Shown: positions 51,515 through 62,001 of the stretch, piece after piece
Numbering within the stretch: position 1 is the first letter of the stretch
How the letters are laid out: each line of letters begins with the position of its first letter
Assembly (NCBI GenBank): GCA_958510825.1
Contig: OY294044.1
Coordinates: 45,906,626 to 45,970,625 of the forward strand
Reading direction: 5' to 3'
Source: Brachypterus glaber
Lineage: Eukaryota > Arthropoda > Insecta > Coleoptera > Kateretidae
DNA: 64,000 nt
Position numbers and translations under genes: made by a program
The notes under the pieces: generated by a model
Seen by the model: only the letters and a program-made list of their open reading frames with translations
The model's database searches: none
What the model was told of the DNA's origin: nothing

Positions 51515-52189
51515 ATTAATTACTATAGCATTAAGTTGTTAGATTTATTTTTTTAGATTAATATTTTAATTAATTAGTAATATTTGCGCGTATTCGACAT
51601 TGTGATGTATCTTATTATAAGCTGAATTCATGTGGTTAATTTTAATTAAAACTTAACAGAAACTTGTTTTACTTGAAATGATAAATAAAAATAAAATTAT
51701 TGTTAAAATTATTCAATTTTATTCTAGTAGAAAATAAAAAAGCACCGTCTGAATTAAAAAAAAATGAATGACGTTTTTTTAAATTTTCAAACCTCTGTGC
51801 TGCACTGTGCGTGAGCCTATTGACTTAAAATTTGGTCAATGCTTTATTATCTTATAGAACTATAATAATACGTCATGTTTGATGATGTTTGATTCCTAAA
51901 TAATAGCTAAACTATAGTGATTTTCCTCAATAAAAAAAAAGCCCTGTATATTTTTTTAAGTTTGGGCGTAAAATGATCATTAGCACCTACATAAACAAGA
52001 TATGAAATAAAAAATTGGTTAATAGAAAGTTGGACTAAAGTCATGTTCCCGGGAACCGTGATTTATTTAGAATTCTGATATTAATTAACGGAATTGTGGA
52101 TAAATTTATAGTTTAAATATTTAAAAATATATAGATACAGTAGAACTATGTTATAAGTAGAACTAAATTATAACTTATAATAAACATCG

Positions 52190-53070
52190 GTTCCCAGATA
52201 GCGAAGGTTTATACAATGGATATCCCCAGAATATTCGTTTTGCGATTTCCGACATCCCCAGGATATACGATTTTGTCTATAGATATCCGTAGGACATCCT
52301 CATGATATACTTTGTTACTAAACGGGAAGCCAAGCGATTTCCGAACCGTATATCCCAAGGATATCCCGAAGGTATGTCCTGAAGATATACTGTAAATTTG
52401 TCCTAAAGATAGCTTTTATTTTTTATTTTTGTGAAATATTGCTATTAACAGCTTGCACCAAGGTGCAAGTTACATATTTAAATTTAAGCTAACAGTTTTA
52501 CAAAAAAAAAAAAAAATAATAAAAGAATTCCTATTTGATAGCCACTTTTGTCGCGGACATTTTTACATAATTAGTAACTTTCGAAATATATTTCCTTTTT
52601 CATATTTTTTTCAAAAAGTACTATAATTTACTTTTGGCCCATGTCCATAAAAAAAGTAAAGCACATAAGATGGAGGGAGTATTACCCCTCCCTCAGGGAG
52701 GGGTAATACGAACTTTTCGAACAATGGATAATATAATATAAATATTTAATAATAATTGTGAAAAAACTTTACACACAAACGCCGGCATCCGCCATTAAAG
52801 TCACGAAAAACGCGGTAAATTTAAAACGTTGAGGAAAAAGCCATCGTAGGATATCCCAGGGATATCCGAAAGGAAATTTACGGGAAATTCCCTCGGGACG
52901 TCCCTGGGATGTACGAAGTACATACCGTATATCCTTGGGGTATACTGACAGTATATCCTCAGGACATACCGTTCGGGATATCTTTGGGATATACGACTAA
53001 TGTCCCGGGACATGCGATATTAAAAGGACATTCGGAGGATATTATGTGCTATATGGGTTTTTGGTCCAGT
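52190..53070. mobile_element. Inverted-repeat element rich in GGATATCC words
   Basis: The left part (52190-52410) and right part (52848-53070) are crowded with GGATATCC, GATATACGG and CCTCAGGACATACC type words every 20-30 bp. The right copy is inverted relative to the left: CGTATATCCCAAGGATATCC, then CGAAGGTATGTCCTGAAGAT on the left; GTATATCCTCAGGACATACC, then GTTCGGGATATCTTTGGGAT on the right. The middle is plain AT-rich DNA. It recalls the GAGGTAA element in design: many copies of one short word at both ends. Confidence 0.75.
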
Positions 53071-53399
53071 TATAACAACCGCTCGGCGTCACAACGCGTT
53101 GGTTGTGTCAGCGTTTCACTGTATATTTTTTAATATTTTAATTATAAGGTTTAGTTGTGATTGTAATATTTTTCTTTTCGAAATTATTTTTGTAATTTTA
53201 TTTTTTTAGGCAAGACTGCTAATATTTTATTTATAAAAAATGCTTTTTCTAATTATGTATTAACTAGTAATGAAACCATAATTATAATTTTAGTGAGTTC
53301 AGTTATTTGGAATTTAATAAAATATTTCAAACTCATACAAGACAATAAATTAGTACTATAGTAATTAATTTATTTACACATTGTAGTACTATTATATAT

Positions 53400-53730
53400 A
53401 ATAGTACTTTATTATACCATTCACAGCGCCTGCGCTAGAATACCTAGTATTATACGGTAGTTTTGAGTTTTCCAAAAGTTTCAGAAATCGTCGTAGTAAA
53501 AAATTGTGGGATATAAATTTGTTTCATGAAAAAATAAGAAACTTTTTTTTGTTCACCTGTCCGTCGGTCTGTCTGTCTGTCTGTCCGATGTCACGATTTT
53601 TGTAGACACAAGAACGAATAATCCGATCGACTTTTTTTTTCAGGAAAAATCTACTATAAGGGGAAGATCCTTATTGTTTGTGAATAGTATATAATAAAAT
53701 GTGTATCATTACATATCTTCACGGCTTGTT
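53400..53730 (+). repeat. Family A repeat, copy lacking the A/T-rich middle
   Basis: TTATACCATTCACAGCGCCT, GTATTATACGGTAGTTTTGA, (TCTG)n at 53566-53583, GATGTCACGATTTTTGTAGA and GGGGAAGATCCTTATTG are followed directly by GTGAATAGTATATAATAAAA and ATATCTTCACGGCTTG. Compared with 27835-28530 about 350 bp are missing, an internally deleted copy. Confidence 0.8.
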
Positions 53731-53734
53731 ATGT

Positions 53735-54419
53735 AAATATAGTACTATATTGTGTAGATAAATTAATTCTGACCTCTAAAACCTTAGCACACAAGATTTT
53801 TTCCACAACCTGAACCTATGAAAAATAAAAATATTATTTAAAGATGTATTTTTTTAAAACAGTTTAGCAACGTGACAAAGTAACTAATGGTAATAAATAG
53901 GTCTTTACGGGACTAATATATAAATATGTTTTGTTCAACAAATTAAAAATCAATAAAAAAATCTTGAAAGCATGCAGGTTCCTAATATAAAGGGTTTATT
54001 AAATCTAAAGCTTATAACCTTCACAATATATTTTGTTCTGTAATTTACAGTTGTTTCATCACTATTTAATTATAAAATTAAAATCTTATGATAAAAATTA
54101 ATGATCAACTATTTCTATTTTGTTGTACTTTTACTTAAAATAATTTGTTATGTTCTTAGTTATTTGGTTTAATTTTTCACATAAATGCACTATAATAATA
54201 TTATCGTTCTATTAAATAAATATATAGCACACAAAAGATGTATATGTTTTTAGCTTAAAAGTGTGTGCTTAACTGTACAGATTCATGTTCTCAAAGTAAA
54301 TATATAACAGTTTTAAAACAAATGTGTATTTTACTCACCTATACATATACATTAATATATCTAACGTTAAATTTCTACTAGGGCAGTTGTATTTTTATAA
54401 TAATTATTATTAATAAATT
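53735..54419. other. AT-rich intergenic, nothing recognised
   Basis: No repeats or coding signals could be supported. Confidence 0.4.
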
Positions 54420-54740
54420 AAATTATATTAATAGTACATTACGCACCGAGTATACTCGCGTAATGCGAACCTAGTTTTTAGTGCACGAGAGTGTTTTTTA
54501 CGAGACGCCGCCGAGTAAAAAAAGCACTCGATGTTCACCGAAATGGTTTGCGTCGAGGTGCGTATACTATTTTTCCTACGACCTAACACGTAAACATAAA
54601 AAAAAGCAAAAATTATCTTAAAATTAGTTGACAATTTGAGGTTATGTGTTTGACGTTTACTAATTTTCTGACAGCAGATATGTAAAATCAGCTGAACTAA
54701 ATTAGCTGATCGACACTTCCGAACCGACCCTAACTGGGTC
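54420..54740 (+). repeat. Repeat shared (inverted) with 29260-29460
   Basis: GTGCGTATACTATTTTTCCT, ACGACCTAACACGTAAACAT, GCAGATATGTAAAATCAGCT and GACACTTCCGAACCGACC match the inverse of 29260-29420. Ahead of that, CGAGTATACTCGCGTAATGC and ACGAGACGCCGCCGAGT form a GC-rich patch with CGAG / CTCG words. Confidence 0.72.
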
Positions 54741-54953
54741 GTAGGAAAAATTAATTTATTATATTTTATTCATTTTTTTATCATGTAAATTAAAATTTCC
54801 TTTATTCAGAGTAACAAAATTTTTAATTTTAGTCTAAAATATATACCCGTCCTGGAACTAGTTCCACAGCTGTTTTGGAATACTCTATACAAAGTTGGAA
54901 ATTTAATTAAAAAAAAGCATAAAAATCACGCTTTTTAAATTAAAAAAGGATAT

Positions 54954-55610
54954 AGTCCGGGATCCCTGGACCCATTTTTAGCCTTTATGAAACAATGGAA
55001 CAATGTCCTACAAAAAAAGTTATTTAAATTTCGAAAAATATTTCACTTTATGTTATGTTACAAATAGAAAAATAAAAATGACAATTGTTGGCAGACTAGT
55101 GATACATACCTGTTTTCTTGTAGGACATTGTTTCATTTGGACAGAGAACACACTAACCTATTATGTAATATTTTTGTCCTACAGTTAGTAATAAGAAAAA
55201 TGGTCTTGTGGTATTAACAATTTCTGAGCGTAGGACCGGGATAACGTACAACGCAATTCGTAGGACAATGTGGCTGTTAAATTATATAAATATTAACTAA
55301 GCAACAGTAAAAAAATCAGCTATTTAGTACTCACTTTTTATGACCTCGTTATCGATACATGTAGGACAAATAATTTTTTCAATAATGTTAATAATTTTCT
55401 TAAGATTTAATAAAAAAACCGACAGTTAGTAATAAATTTTTAAGTATCGTCAAATCAACATATTTTATCCCTGCTACCCAGGGGTGTTAGCTACCACAAT
55501 CGAGAATTTTTGTAAGAGAAAAAGTTGGGCGTCTCGTCAAAATGATGCTACTCACGGAAAATTAGTTTGATAGTAATAAAGGCTAAAAATGGGTCCATGG
55601 TTCCCGGACT
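54954..55610. mobile_element. Inverted-repeat element with AGTCCGGG ends (657 bp)
   Basis: AGTCCGGGATCCCTGGACCC, then ATTTTTAGCCTTTAT is inverted as ATAAAGGCTAAAAATGGGTC, then CATGGTTCCCGGACT. Interior words GTAGGACA(A/T)TG and CAGTTAGTAATAA recur several times. TA occurs at both borders. The 61-codon open frame inside has no recognisable features. Confidence 0.82.
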
Positions 55611-56984
55611 AAATTAAAAAATCTAGATTTTTTTTCGACGTTTTTAGAAAAAGTTTTTTTTTCATCCGAAATTTTTTTTTGCAAAAAAAAACAAAAATTA
55701 GTTTTTAAAAATTTAATAAAAAAATGGTTTGAAGATATTTTTTCAAAAAAAAAAGCATATACTATAGTATATATATATTTCATATTAGTGAGATAGGGTA
55801 AAAATAAGCTTGGAGATTAATCACTTTTTAACCCTTTCCCGCATGATTTTTACTTTTTGATTGAAAAAAAAATCACGAGCATACATTTTAACGTTCTTAT
55901 ATATGGAAAAATAATTTAAAAAATCAAACTTTAATTTTTATATATATATATATTTTGTAAAAAACGGCGTGTGCCATATGTGGAACACTATGCAGTAAGA
56001 AAACTTATTAAGTATGATTGCGTTACGTAGTACTTGAACGTTCCCATAGAAGTCGGTTCATATTTTTTACTTTTTAGAGACACAGAACTTGTGGATTTGT
56101 AACGTCATCTAAGCTTAATTATAGTTGTCCTTCCATCTCTGCAAGCTGCTGACGTCACAACGCACTGTTAGCGTGACGTCATTATCTTAAAGATAAATAT
56201 CTAAAAAATAAAAGTAATATTTTTATTTCATCACCCAAGAGTCCAACCAACCTTATTTTAAACGAAATACTAAAGAAAATCTTGTTAAACTTTAAGAGTT
56301 AAGTAATAAACAAATAACGCCTTATGGTAAAATTATTACAGGTCCAGAGAATCATGTTTAGCGGCATTTAAAAGATTTTCAATGTGCCGTTATATTTGAG
56401 TTATATCAAGTTATACGGCTTATCCGATATTTCTCTAAAAATTTGGTTGGTAGTAGAACTAAATTAAGCCATTTTTAAGTGAAATTGCGTTAAAATGATT
56501 AGATTTATCTTAATTATCCGGCTTAGCCGGCATTATCCGAGCGTCAAATTGAAACGGGACCAGCTCATGAATGCCCTCTTTAAGTTGCAAAAAGTTTCAT
56601 AAATACCGTTCATTCGTTCCAAAGTTATGCGGTAGGTAGTTTTCTTAAAAACTGCAATTGGGGTTTTTGAGGTTGCTGAACTAATGATAATAAAAAATCT
56701 ATTTCACGCGTGGATGTGAAAAATGGGAAAGCTTGTTTACTGGGCAGTGTATTTTTTATTAAAATAATGATAATGTATTTAAAAAAAATAAATATTTGTT
56801 TTTGTTCAATGTTGTGTCCACCATTTTAAATTTTGATTTTTTTAGACCACATTCTGTTTCAGCGACCCCAAAAACCTTTATGTATCAATTTTCATTTTCT
56901 CTAGCTTAAAGCTTTCATAAGTTATTGTGCTTAGAAGATTTCCCGGACAAACCGACCGACCAAGCGACATTTTTTTTGCTCTAG
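55611..56984. other. AT-rich intergenic; old fragments only
   Basis: GCGTTACGTAGTACTTGAAC, then GTTCCCA at 56020-56046 is a lone end of the GGGAACGTTC MITE family. GCTTAAAGCTTTCATAAGTT, then ATTGTGCTTAGAAG near 56905 and GACCGACC near 56955 look family A-related. Nothing coding. Confidence 0.45.
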
Positions 56985-57146
56985 ATCCCTATCAAAAATA
57001 AAATTTTAACCACAAAGAATCTCATAAAACCGGTTTCACTAACCAAGTTAAACCACGTAAAACTTGGAATTTTAGTCGGTTTAGTCGGTTAGTGAAACCG
57101 GTTTTATGAGATTCTATGTGGTTAAAATTTTATTTTTGATAGGGAT
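56985..57146. mobile_element. Palindromic MITE with 58-bp near-perfect arms
   Basis: ATCCCTATCAAAAATAAAAT, TTTAACCACAAAGAATCTCA and TAAAACCGGTTTCACTAACC are mirrored with only one or two mismatches. The loop is about 45 bases and itself contains a smaller pair on AAACC...GGTTTAG. High arm identity suggests recent origin or gene conversion. Confidence 0.88.
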
Positions 57147-57459
57147 GAAATATTATAAAACGCAAAAATACGTAAAAAAATAAAAGTTTCTCACGAATAC
57201 AAGTTCAATAAATCAATCAATCAATATAATTTTCAAAATGGGAAAGCAATGATATTGCTTATTATAATATATTAAATATATTAAATATATTATTATCCTT
57301 TTTTAGGACATAACTATTATGTATATAAAAGAAAAACAGTAGGTAAATAACAAACAAGTTTGTATCTCCAAAATAAATTAATTTTAACTACCCAGAAAAC
57401 CAGATTCCGTTCGTTTGCGGTTCAGTTTAGTCTGGACTTTTTTTCTCTCAAGTGGGTGC

Positions 57460-57800
57460 TACCACCCAGTCCGCACAAATTCATGGCAGGTACATGGCAG
57501 GTACATAACCACTGTTCTATGTGATGTTGCAGCCATGTTATTTTTATAGTAAATGTACAGTCCTTGGACTTTAACAATTCCGCCTCAAATTATGTATCAG
57601 GTACATAACATGTAACATATCAGCTACATACCAGGTACATAACATATTATATAACATTTGCAATATGGATGAGAGGTATCAGCCATGTCGTTTTTATACT
57701 CCTTGATATGTAGCAGAAACATACCAAATACATCATAAGTTATCCCTTGCCATATGGATGAGAGGTCTTTAATACATTAAAATTATATGGGTGATATGTA
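57460..57800. repeat. Repeats of the word GGTACATAAC and variants
   Basis: ATGGCAGGTACAT, CAGGTACATAACATGTAACA and CATACCAGGTACATAACATA recur irregularly, along with GCAATATGGATGAGAGGT twice. The same kind of TACATA/TATGTA language returns at 60490-60735, where GTGATGTTGCA(T/G)CCATGT is shared. Confidence 0.6.
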
Positions 57801-57852
57801 ACATGGATGTTATAATGTCCGTTTAAATTCCCCCGGCAAATATAAACTTCCA

Positions 57853-57919
57853 ATTTCGAATAGGTAAATGATACACAAATATGAAATACATATTTGTGTG
57901 CCACTTACCTATTCGAAAT
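57853..57919. mobile_element. 67-base hairpin (mini-MITE)
   Basis: ATTTCGAATAGGTAAATGAT, then ACACAAATATG pairs with CATATTTGTGTGCCACTTAC, then CTATTCGAAAT across a four-base loop. It lies between CCCCCGGCAAAT and CAGGGTCCGGTCGAAGTATT, which resemble ends of the GGTCGGAT family, so it may be a minimal derivative of it. Confidence 0.75.
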
Positions 57920-58240
57920 CTAAAGTCGATATCTACAGGGTCCGGTCGAAGTATTAATTTCGTTTATTTTGCAAAAATAAAAATATATCTTAAACTGACA
58001 CTCGGTTGTCCTGCTAGGTATACACACAAAAAAATTAAAACTACATATTACATATTCTGAATAAAATATATTTTAAAAAAGGTAACTGTTTGTACATTTT
58101 TTTTAAAAACGTAAAATAAATAAACCTATTCTGAAAAAAAAATATATTTAAAATTAAAAAAAAAAACGTAATAATGCATTTTTCGAGGGGTAAATCTCAT
58201 ACGAACTCGCGTACACCAAATTTTGCATTACCCAAGATTT

Positions 58241-58300
58241 GGCAAGATTTCGCGGGAGTTGGCAAGATTTCGCGGGAGTTGGCAAGATTTCGCAGGATTT
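58241..58300. repeat. 20-bp tandem repeat, three units
   Basis: GGCAAGATTTCGCGGGAGTT occurs twice exactly, and the third unit departs at its end. A partial unit precedes it. The core CAAGATTTCGC returns at 59220-59265, beyond the MITE at 58898-59137. Confidence 0.85.
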
Positions 58301-58897
58301 TGAAATATTTTGGGGGATTTCGCAAGATTTCTCGCAAAGTCTAAAAAAAAACTAAATAATTTTACATTTTCAAGTATAATATACTTAGTATATATATATA
58401 TTATACGTTTTTGCGTAAATTACACAAAAAAAAATTCATTTAAAATCTCTAAGAATAAAATAAATACAGCGCCACACAAAAAAAATGGATCTTCGAAGGA
58501 CTCGACTAGTCAATTCCTATATATTTTGAGCCGCTGAATGCGAATGTGAGGTCGAAATTTAAAAGTTTTTAAAAAGACCTCAAAAAACCTAGCGAAAGAG
58601 TACAAAAAGGATGTTTTTTTGAGTTTATTTTGAAAATGGGACCCAATTTTTAAACTCCGACTCGGATTAAGCGGCAGACAGACTAGACGAGTCTGTCGGA
58701 GATCCAACTTTAGTTTGTGTAACTGTGATATTAATAAAACATTTTTTACAACTTTTTTCACCAATATTACCGCGTCCCACTGAAATATGACATAAGTAGT
58801 ACTTCTGGTGTACCACACCTATAATATGGATGCTTTTGTTTCGGCAGTTTAAGAGTTACAATATTATGTTAACCTATGCTACTGAGAGTAGCCGGTG

Positions 58898-59137
58898 AGG
58901 GAACGTTCAAGTATTATGTAACGCAAATTGTGCCAAAATTCATACACTTCATACCCCGGCTCTCGCGTTATTATAGATTATAGAGATTTCATATTTTGCC
59001 TACCCCCCTAATAGGGGGTGTGTTAGGGGGGGTAGCCAAAATATGAAATCTCTACAGCCTTAAATAATGCGAAAACCGGGGTATGAAGTGTATGAATTTT
59101 GGTACAATTTGCGTTACATAATATTTGAACGTTCCCT
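58898..59137. mobile_element. Palindromic MITE of the GGGAACGTTC family (240 bp)
   Basis: AGGGAACGTTCAAGTATTAT, GTAACGCAAATTGT, AATTCATACACTTCATACCC and AGAGATTTCATATTTTG are all mirrored. The centre reads CCCCCCTAATAGGGGG. The flanking CGAGAGTCGCCGGTGACTCT on the right and CTACTGAGAGTAGCCGGTGA on the left are also similar, so the target may have been part of a repeat. The 90-codon frame from 59067 is not a gene. Confidence 0.88.
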
Positions 59138-59204
59138 GATGGTACCGTGTAAAAAATACCGAGAGTCGCCGGTGACTCTCATGATAGCCAACGTGTTAAA
59201 TTAT

Positions 59205-59275
59205 TTAAGATTTCGGGAATTTCGCAAGATTTCGCGAGGGTGGTACACAAGATTTCGCAGGAGATTTAGCTCGCA
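59205..59275. repeat. CAAGATTTCGC repeats
   Basis: GATTTCGGGAATTTCGCAAG, then ATTTCGCGAGGG and CAAGATTTCGCAGGAGATTT are three irregular units of the motif tandemly repeated at 58241-58300. The two groups are separated by unrelated sequence and a MITE. Confidence 0.65.
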
Positions 59276-59339
59276 AAATACATTTAGAACAAGTTTTAGT
59301 TTTCTTCAGCCTTTTACATTAAGGATCCCAACTCCTTGA

Positions 59340-60119
59340 GGATAAATAAATAAAAAAAGTATATCTCTTTTTCATCAAAGTTGTCACATAGAACCTGATA
59401 ATTCTCAGCAAACAGCTTACCCATAAATATAGATTAACATACCACAATGACTTCAAATGTTCTCCATTTATTTTATCTATCCGTTTTTATAGGTAATAGG
59501 TACCTTTTTTTTGCAATTAATTGGGAAACATTTTTTGTGTTGGGATACATCATCCATCCCATGGGATGGAATCTCACTGACGTCATCATTTCCAATAAAT
59601 GACACAACTGCATATTCCAATTTACTAAAAAAGTATAATCCATTATAATTTGAAATCTTATTTTGAGGTTAATTTTAAAAAAAGTATTACGATTATGTAG
59701 ATTATAAAACTTGTATAAACTAATAATTAGTTTTATTACTAACCTATCATAAAACACTCTCCAAAAAATAGCTTTTGCAACACAAAAATTAACAACAACA
59801 ACAAACACTATTCCGTTAATTATGACGCCATACTCTACTACTAGATTGCTTGGCGGGAACTTCAAAATTCTAATTTCTATTTCCAAGAAATCACAATGTG
59901 ATGTCATCTCTGATTTCTGTATTTTACAAGATATTACATAATTATAATTATAGTTATACCATGAATGCGGATAGGCGTATTCAACGATTATGGGAATTTG
60001 TAGATTTCCAAAATAAGTTTAAAAAAGTAAATTTGATTTAACCAATAATAATAATAATAACTTATTTGTGAGTTTTATCCGAGTCGAACCAAACTGAAGT
60101 TTTAAACAAGCAATATTAA
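59340..60119. other. AT-rich intergenic, nothing recognised
   Basis: A 144-codon minus-strand open frame (59473-59907) has no recognisable domain and base composition like its surroundings, so I do not call it a gene. Confidence 0.4.
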
Positions 60120-60480
60120 AAAAAATCATAAAAAATGAAAAAAAATTGTTTTTTTTTAAAGATCTTTTTTGAAAAACGAAAAATTATTGAAAAAAATATA
60201 AATTAAATTTTTCAAAAAAAGTTTTCAAAAAAACTAAAATTTTTTTCAAAATTTTTAATATTTTTTGTTTTTGTAGAATTGATTTTTATAATAAAAGTAA
60301 TTTTTCCTTAAAAAATTACGTTAATCGGAATATTTTTTCAGCTTTTTTCGATTTTTTTTTTAAACTTTATCCCTCCATAAATTTTTTGTTTTTGGTGGGA
60401 TTACTTTCAAAAATAATAGGGATCTTCACCTCGGATTTTTCCTGAAAATTTCAAGTCGACCGGATTATTATTATTAACCT
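60120..60480 (+). repeat. Family A repeat, partial inverted-order copy
   Basis: The stretch AAAAATTACGTTAATCGGAA, then GATTTTTTTTTTAAACTTTA, GGTGGGATTACTTTCAAAAA, TAATAGGGATCTTCACCTCG and ATTTTTCCTGAAAATTTCAA, then GTCGACCGG corresponds to the reverse complement of the family A middle and block around 28060-28200, so the family reads on the minus strand here. Confidence 0.65.
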
Positions 60481-60489
60481 GTACATACG

Positions 60490-60735
60490 GTCACCATATT
60501 ATGGTTAATTCATAACATTTTATGTATCTGGTATGTTCTCATACCATATATATGATATATAACATGCAATATTGCATGTTATGTATCATACATATGTATG
60601 TTACATCTTATGTAATATGGCACATGTAACTTAAAAAATCTTTCTGTTATAGGGCATGTTATGTAGCATACATATGTATGTTACGTCTCATGTAATATGG
60701 CACTTGTTACCTAAACAATCTTTCTTTGTGATGTT
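60490..60735. repeat. Tandem repeat, period about 80 bp, two units plus partials
   Basis: GCATGTTATGTATCATACAT, then ATGTATGTTACATCTTATGT at 60574 recurs at 60654 (offset 80) with few differences, each followed by AATATGGCAC and CAATCTTTCT or AAATCTTTCT. Upstream (60510-60575) more TATG-type words form short palindromes such as GCAATATTGC. Confidence 0.8.
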
Positions 60736-60873
60736 GCATCCATGTATGTGCGGACTGGGCATTTGGCTCTCTATTGCAATATATTGGCGGAAACGTTTTC
60801 TGACAACGTATTGTGTGCGTTCAACTTGGGTGGAAACGAGTTGAAACATTTTTTCATGCAGCATGCAACTGCA

Positions 60874-61321
60874 GTTGGAAGTACAAAACCTTGCCTGTCA
60901 TTACCAGTAATCGGCATAAATTCAGTTATGACTCATCAACGTTGAAAATAAACACAGAAACATAGGCTTACGGAATAATTATGCCGAATTATGAGGGAAA
61001 TTTTTATAAAATCGAAAATATCGACTAATTTGTTACACGCAACAATATTGACTATACATATTAACGAAAAATATGCATATCGGTGTTTTTCGAAGAAAAA
61101 AACGATATTCGATTTTTATGTTTTAGGAATACGAAAGTTTTTAAGTTTTATTTATCGATAGCTTTTTTCCCACCTAACTCGTTTAAATCATTAAGAAAAA
61201 TCAAGATAAAAATGTAAATATTTAAAACCTCGCGTCAACGCTAGAATCGACGCGGCGCCTATGCGAGCACTGGAAATTCGCCGATGACTCGTCATGACGG
61301 GCAAGGTTTTGTACTTCCAAC
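60874..61321. mobile_element. Inverted-repeat element, about 448 bp
   Basis: GTTGGAAGTACAAAACCTTG, then CCTGTCAT is inverted as ATGACGGGCAAGG, then TTTTGTACTTCCAAC; TAATCGGC / GCCGATGA also pair. The interior includes TCGCGTCAACGCTAGAATCG, a GC-rich patch. No frame of interest. Confidence 0.8.
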
Positions 61322-61490
61322 TTATTGTACCAATAATATTGGCCTACTGTTGCAAGGAATTTACCAGCATTTTATTGACGCGTTTTCTTTGGGTTTCCTA
61401 GGAGACTTTGGTAATCTGGGTACATCACAGATTTCATGAGATCCGTGGGGTACATACAACTGTAATTCTTGCTGTATACTTACTACAAAT

Positions 61491-61765
61491 CATTAACAAG
61501 ACATTAATAAAACTTTGTATAAGCAAAATCTAAGTTAAACCAAACCTAAAAGTATTAAAATCTTTAAACTGACAAAAATTGGGCATAGAACTTTGTAACT
61601 CCAAAAGAAATGAATTTCAACTACATAGAACTATTTAATTCTTCCTATATACTACAAATTATTGAAGATACATTGAAAAAACGTTGTATAGGCAACATCC
61701 AAGTTAAACCAAATCTAAAAGTATTAAAATCTCAAAAATGTCGAATAGAACCTTGTAACTCTGAC
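61491..61765. repeat. Direct duplication, offset about 159 bp
   Basis: TACTACAAATCATTAACAAG, AAACTTTGTATAAGCAAAAT and TTAAACCAAACCTAAAAGTA (61491-61565) recur at 61650-61730 with moderate divergence, followed in both by AGAAC(T)TTGTAACTC. A related phrase, TTTGTATCTCCAAAATAAAT, is at 57359. Confidence 0.75.
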
Positions 61766-61783
61766 CTGACGATATGGTAATAT

Positions 61784-61917
61784 GTTTGTTTTGGTTCTCG
61801 AAAATAACAGTTCTGAACTGATTCGGAATCGGCGCAGTTGTGACTGAGCATTGCGCAGTTGCAACTGCGCCGATTTCGATCAGTTCAGAACTGCGATTTT
61901 CGAGAACCAAAACAAAC
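61784..61917. mobile_element. Palindromic MITE in the TSEN54 upstream region
   Basis: GTTTGTTTTGGTTCTCGAAA, then CAGTTCTGAACTGATTCGG, ATCGGCGCAGTTG is mirrored with few mismatches to CCAAAACAAAC. The loop (TGACTGAGCATTGCG) is about 15 bases. It ends 84 bp before the TSEN54 start codon, so it lies in or next to the promoter. Confidence 0.88.
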
Positions 61918-62001
61918 CTAATAATTATGAAAATTAATCATTTGTTTAAATGAGAAGTAGTTCAAATGTATCATCGGAGTTAATCTAACCTCAAATTTTG
62001 T

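Larger units (their letters stand above)
50152..52061. mobile_element. 1.9-kb palindromic element with two further palindromes at its centre
   Basis: The outer ends TCACGGTTCCCGGGAAC and GTTCCCGGGAACCGTGA are exact inverses and each is partly self-complementary. Arms of about 550 bp pair almost throughout: AGTCCAACTTTCTATTAACC, ATTTTTTATTTCATATCTTG, AGGCTCACGCACA, CACATGAATTCAGCTTATTA and others. Between the arms (50711-51514) lie two unrelated palindromes side by side. No transposase frame was found. Confidence 0.9.

Noticed and set aside
59473..59907. 144-codon minus-strand open frame
   Set aside because: Composition matches the surrounding AT-rich DNA; no motif, signal peptide or conserved block that I recognise.
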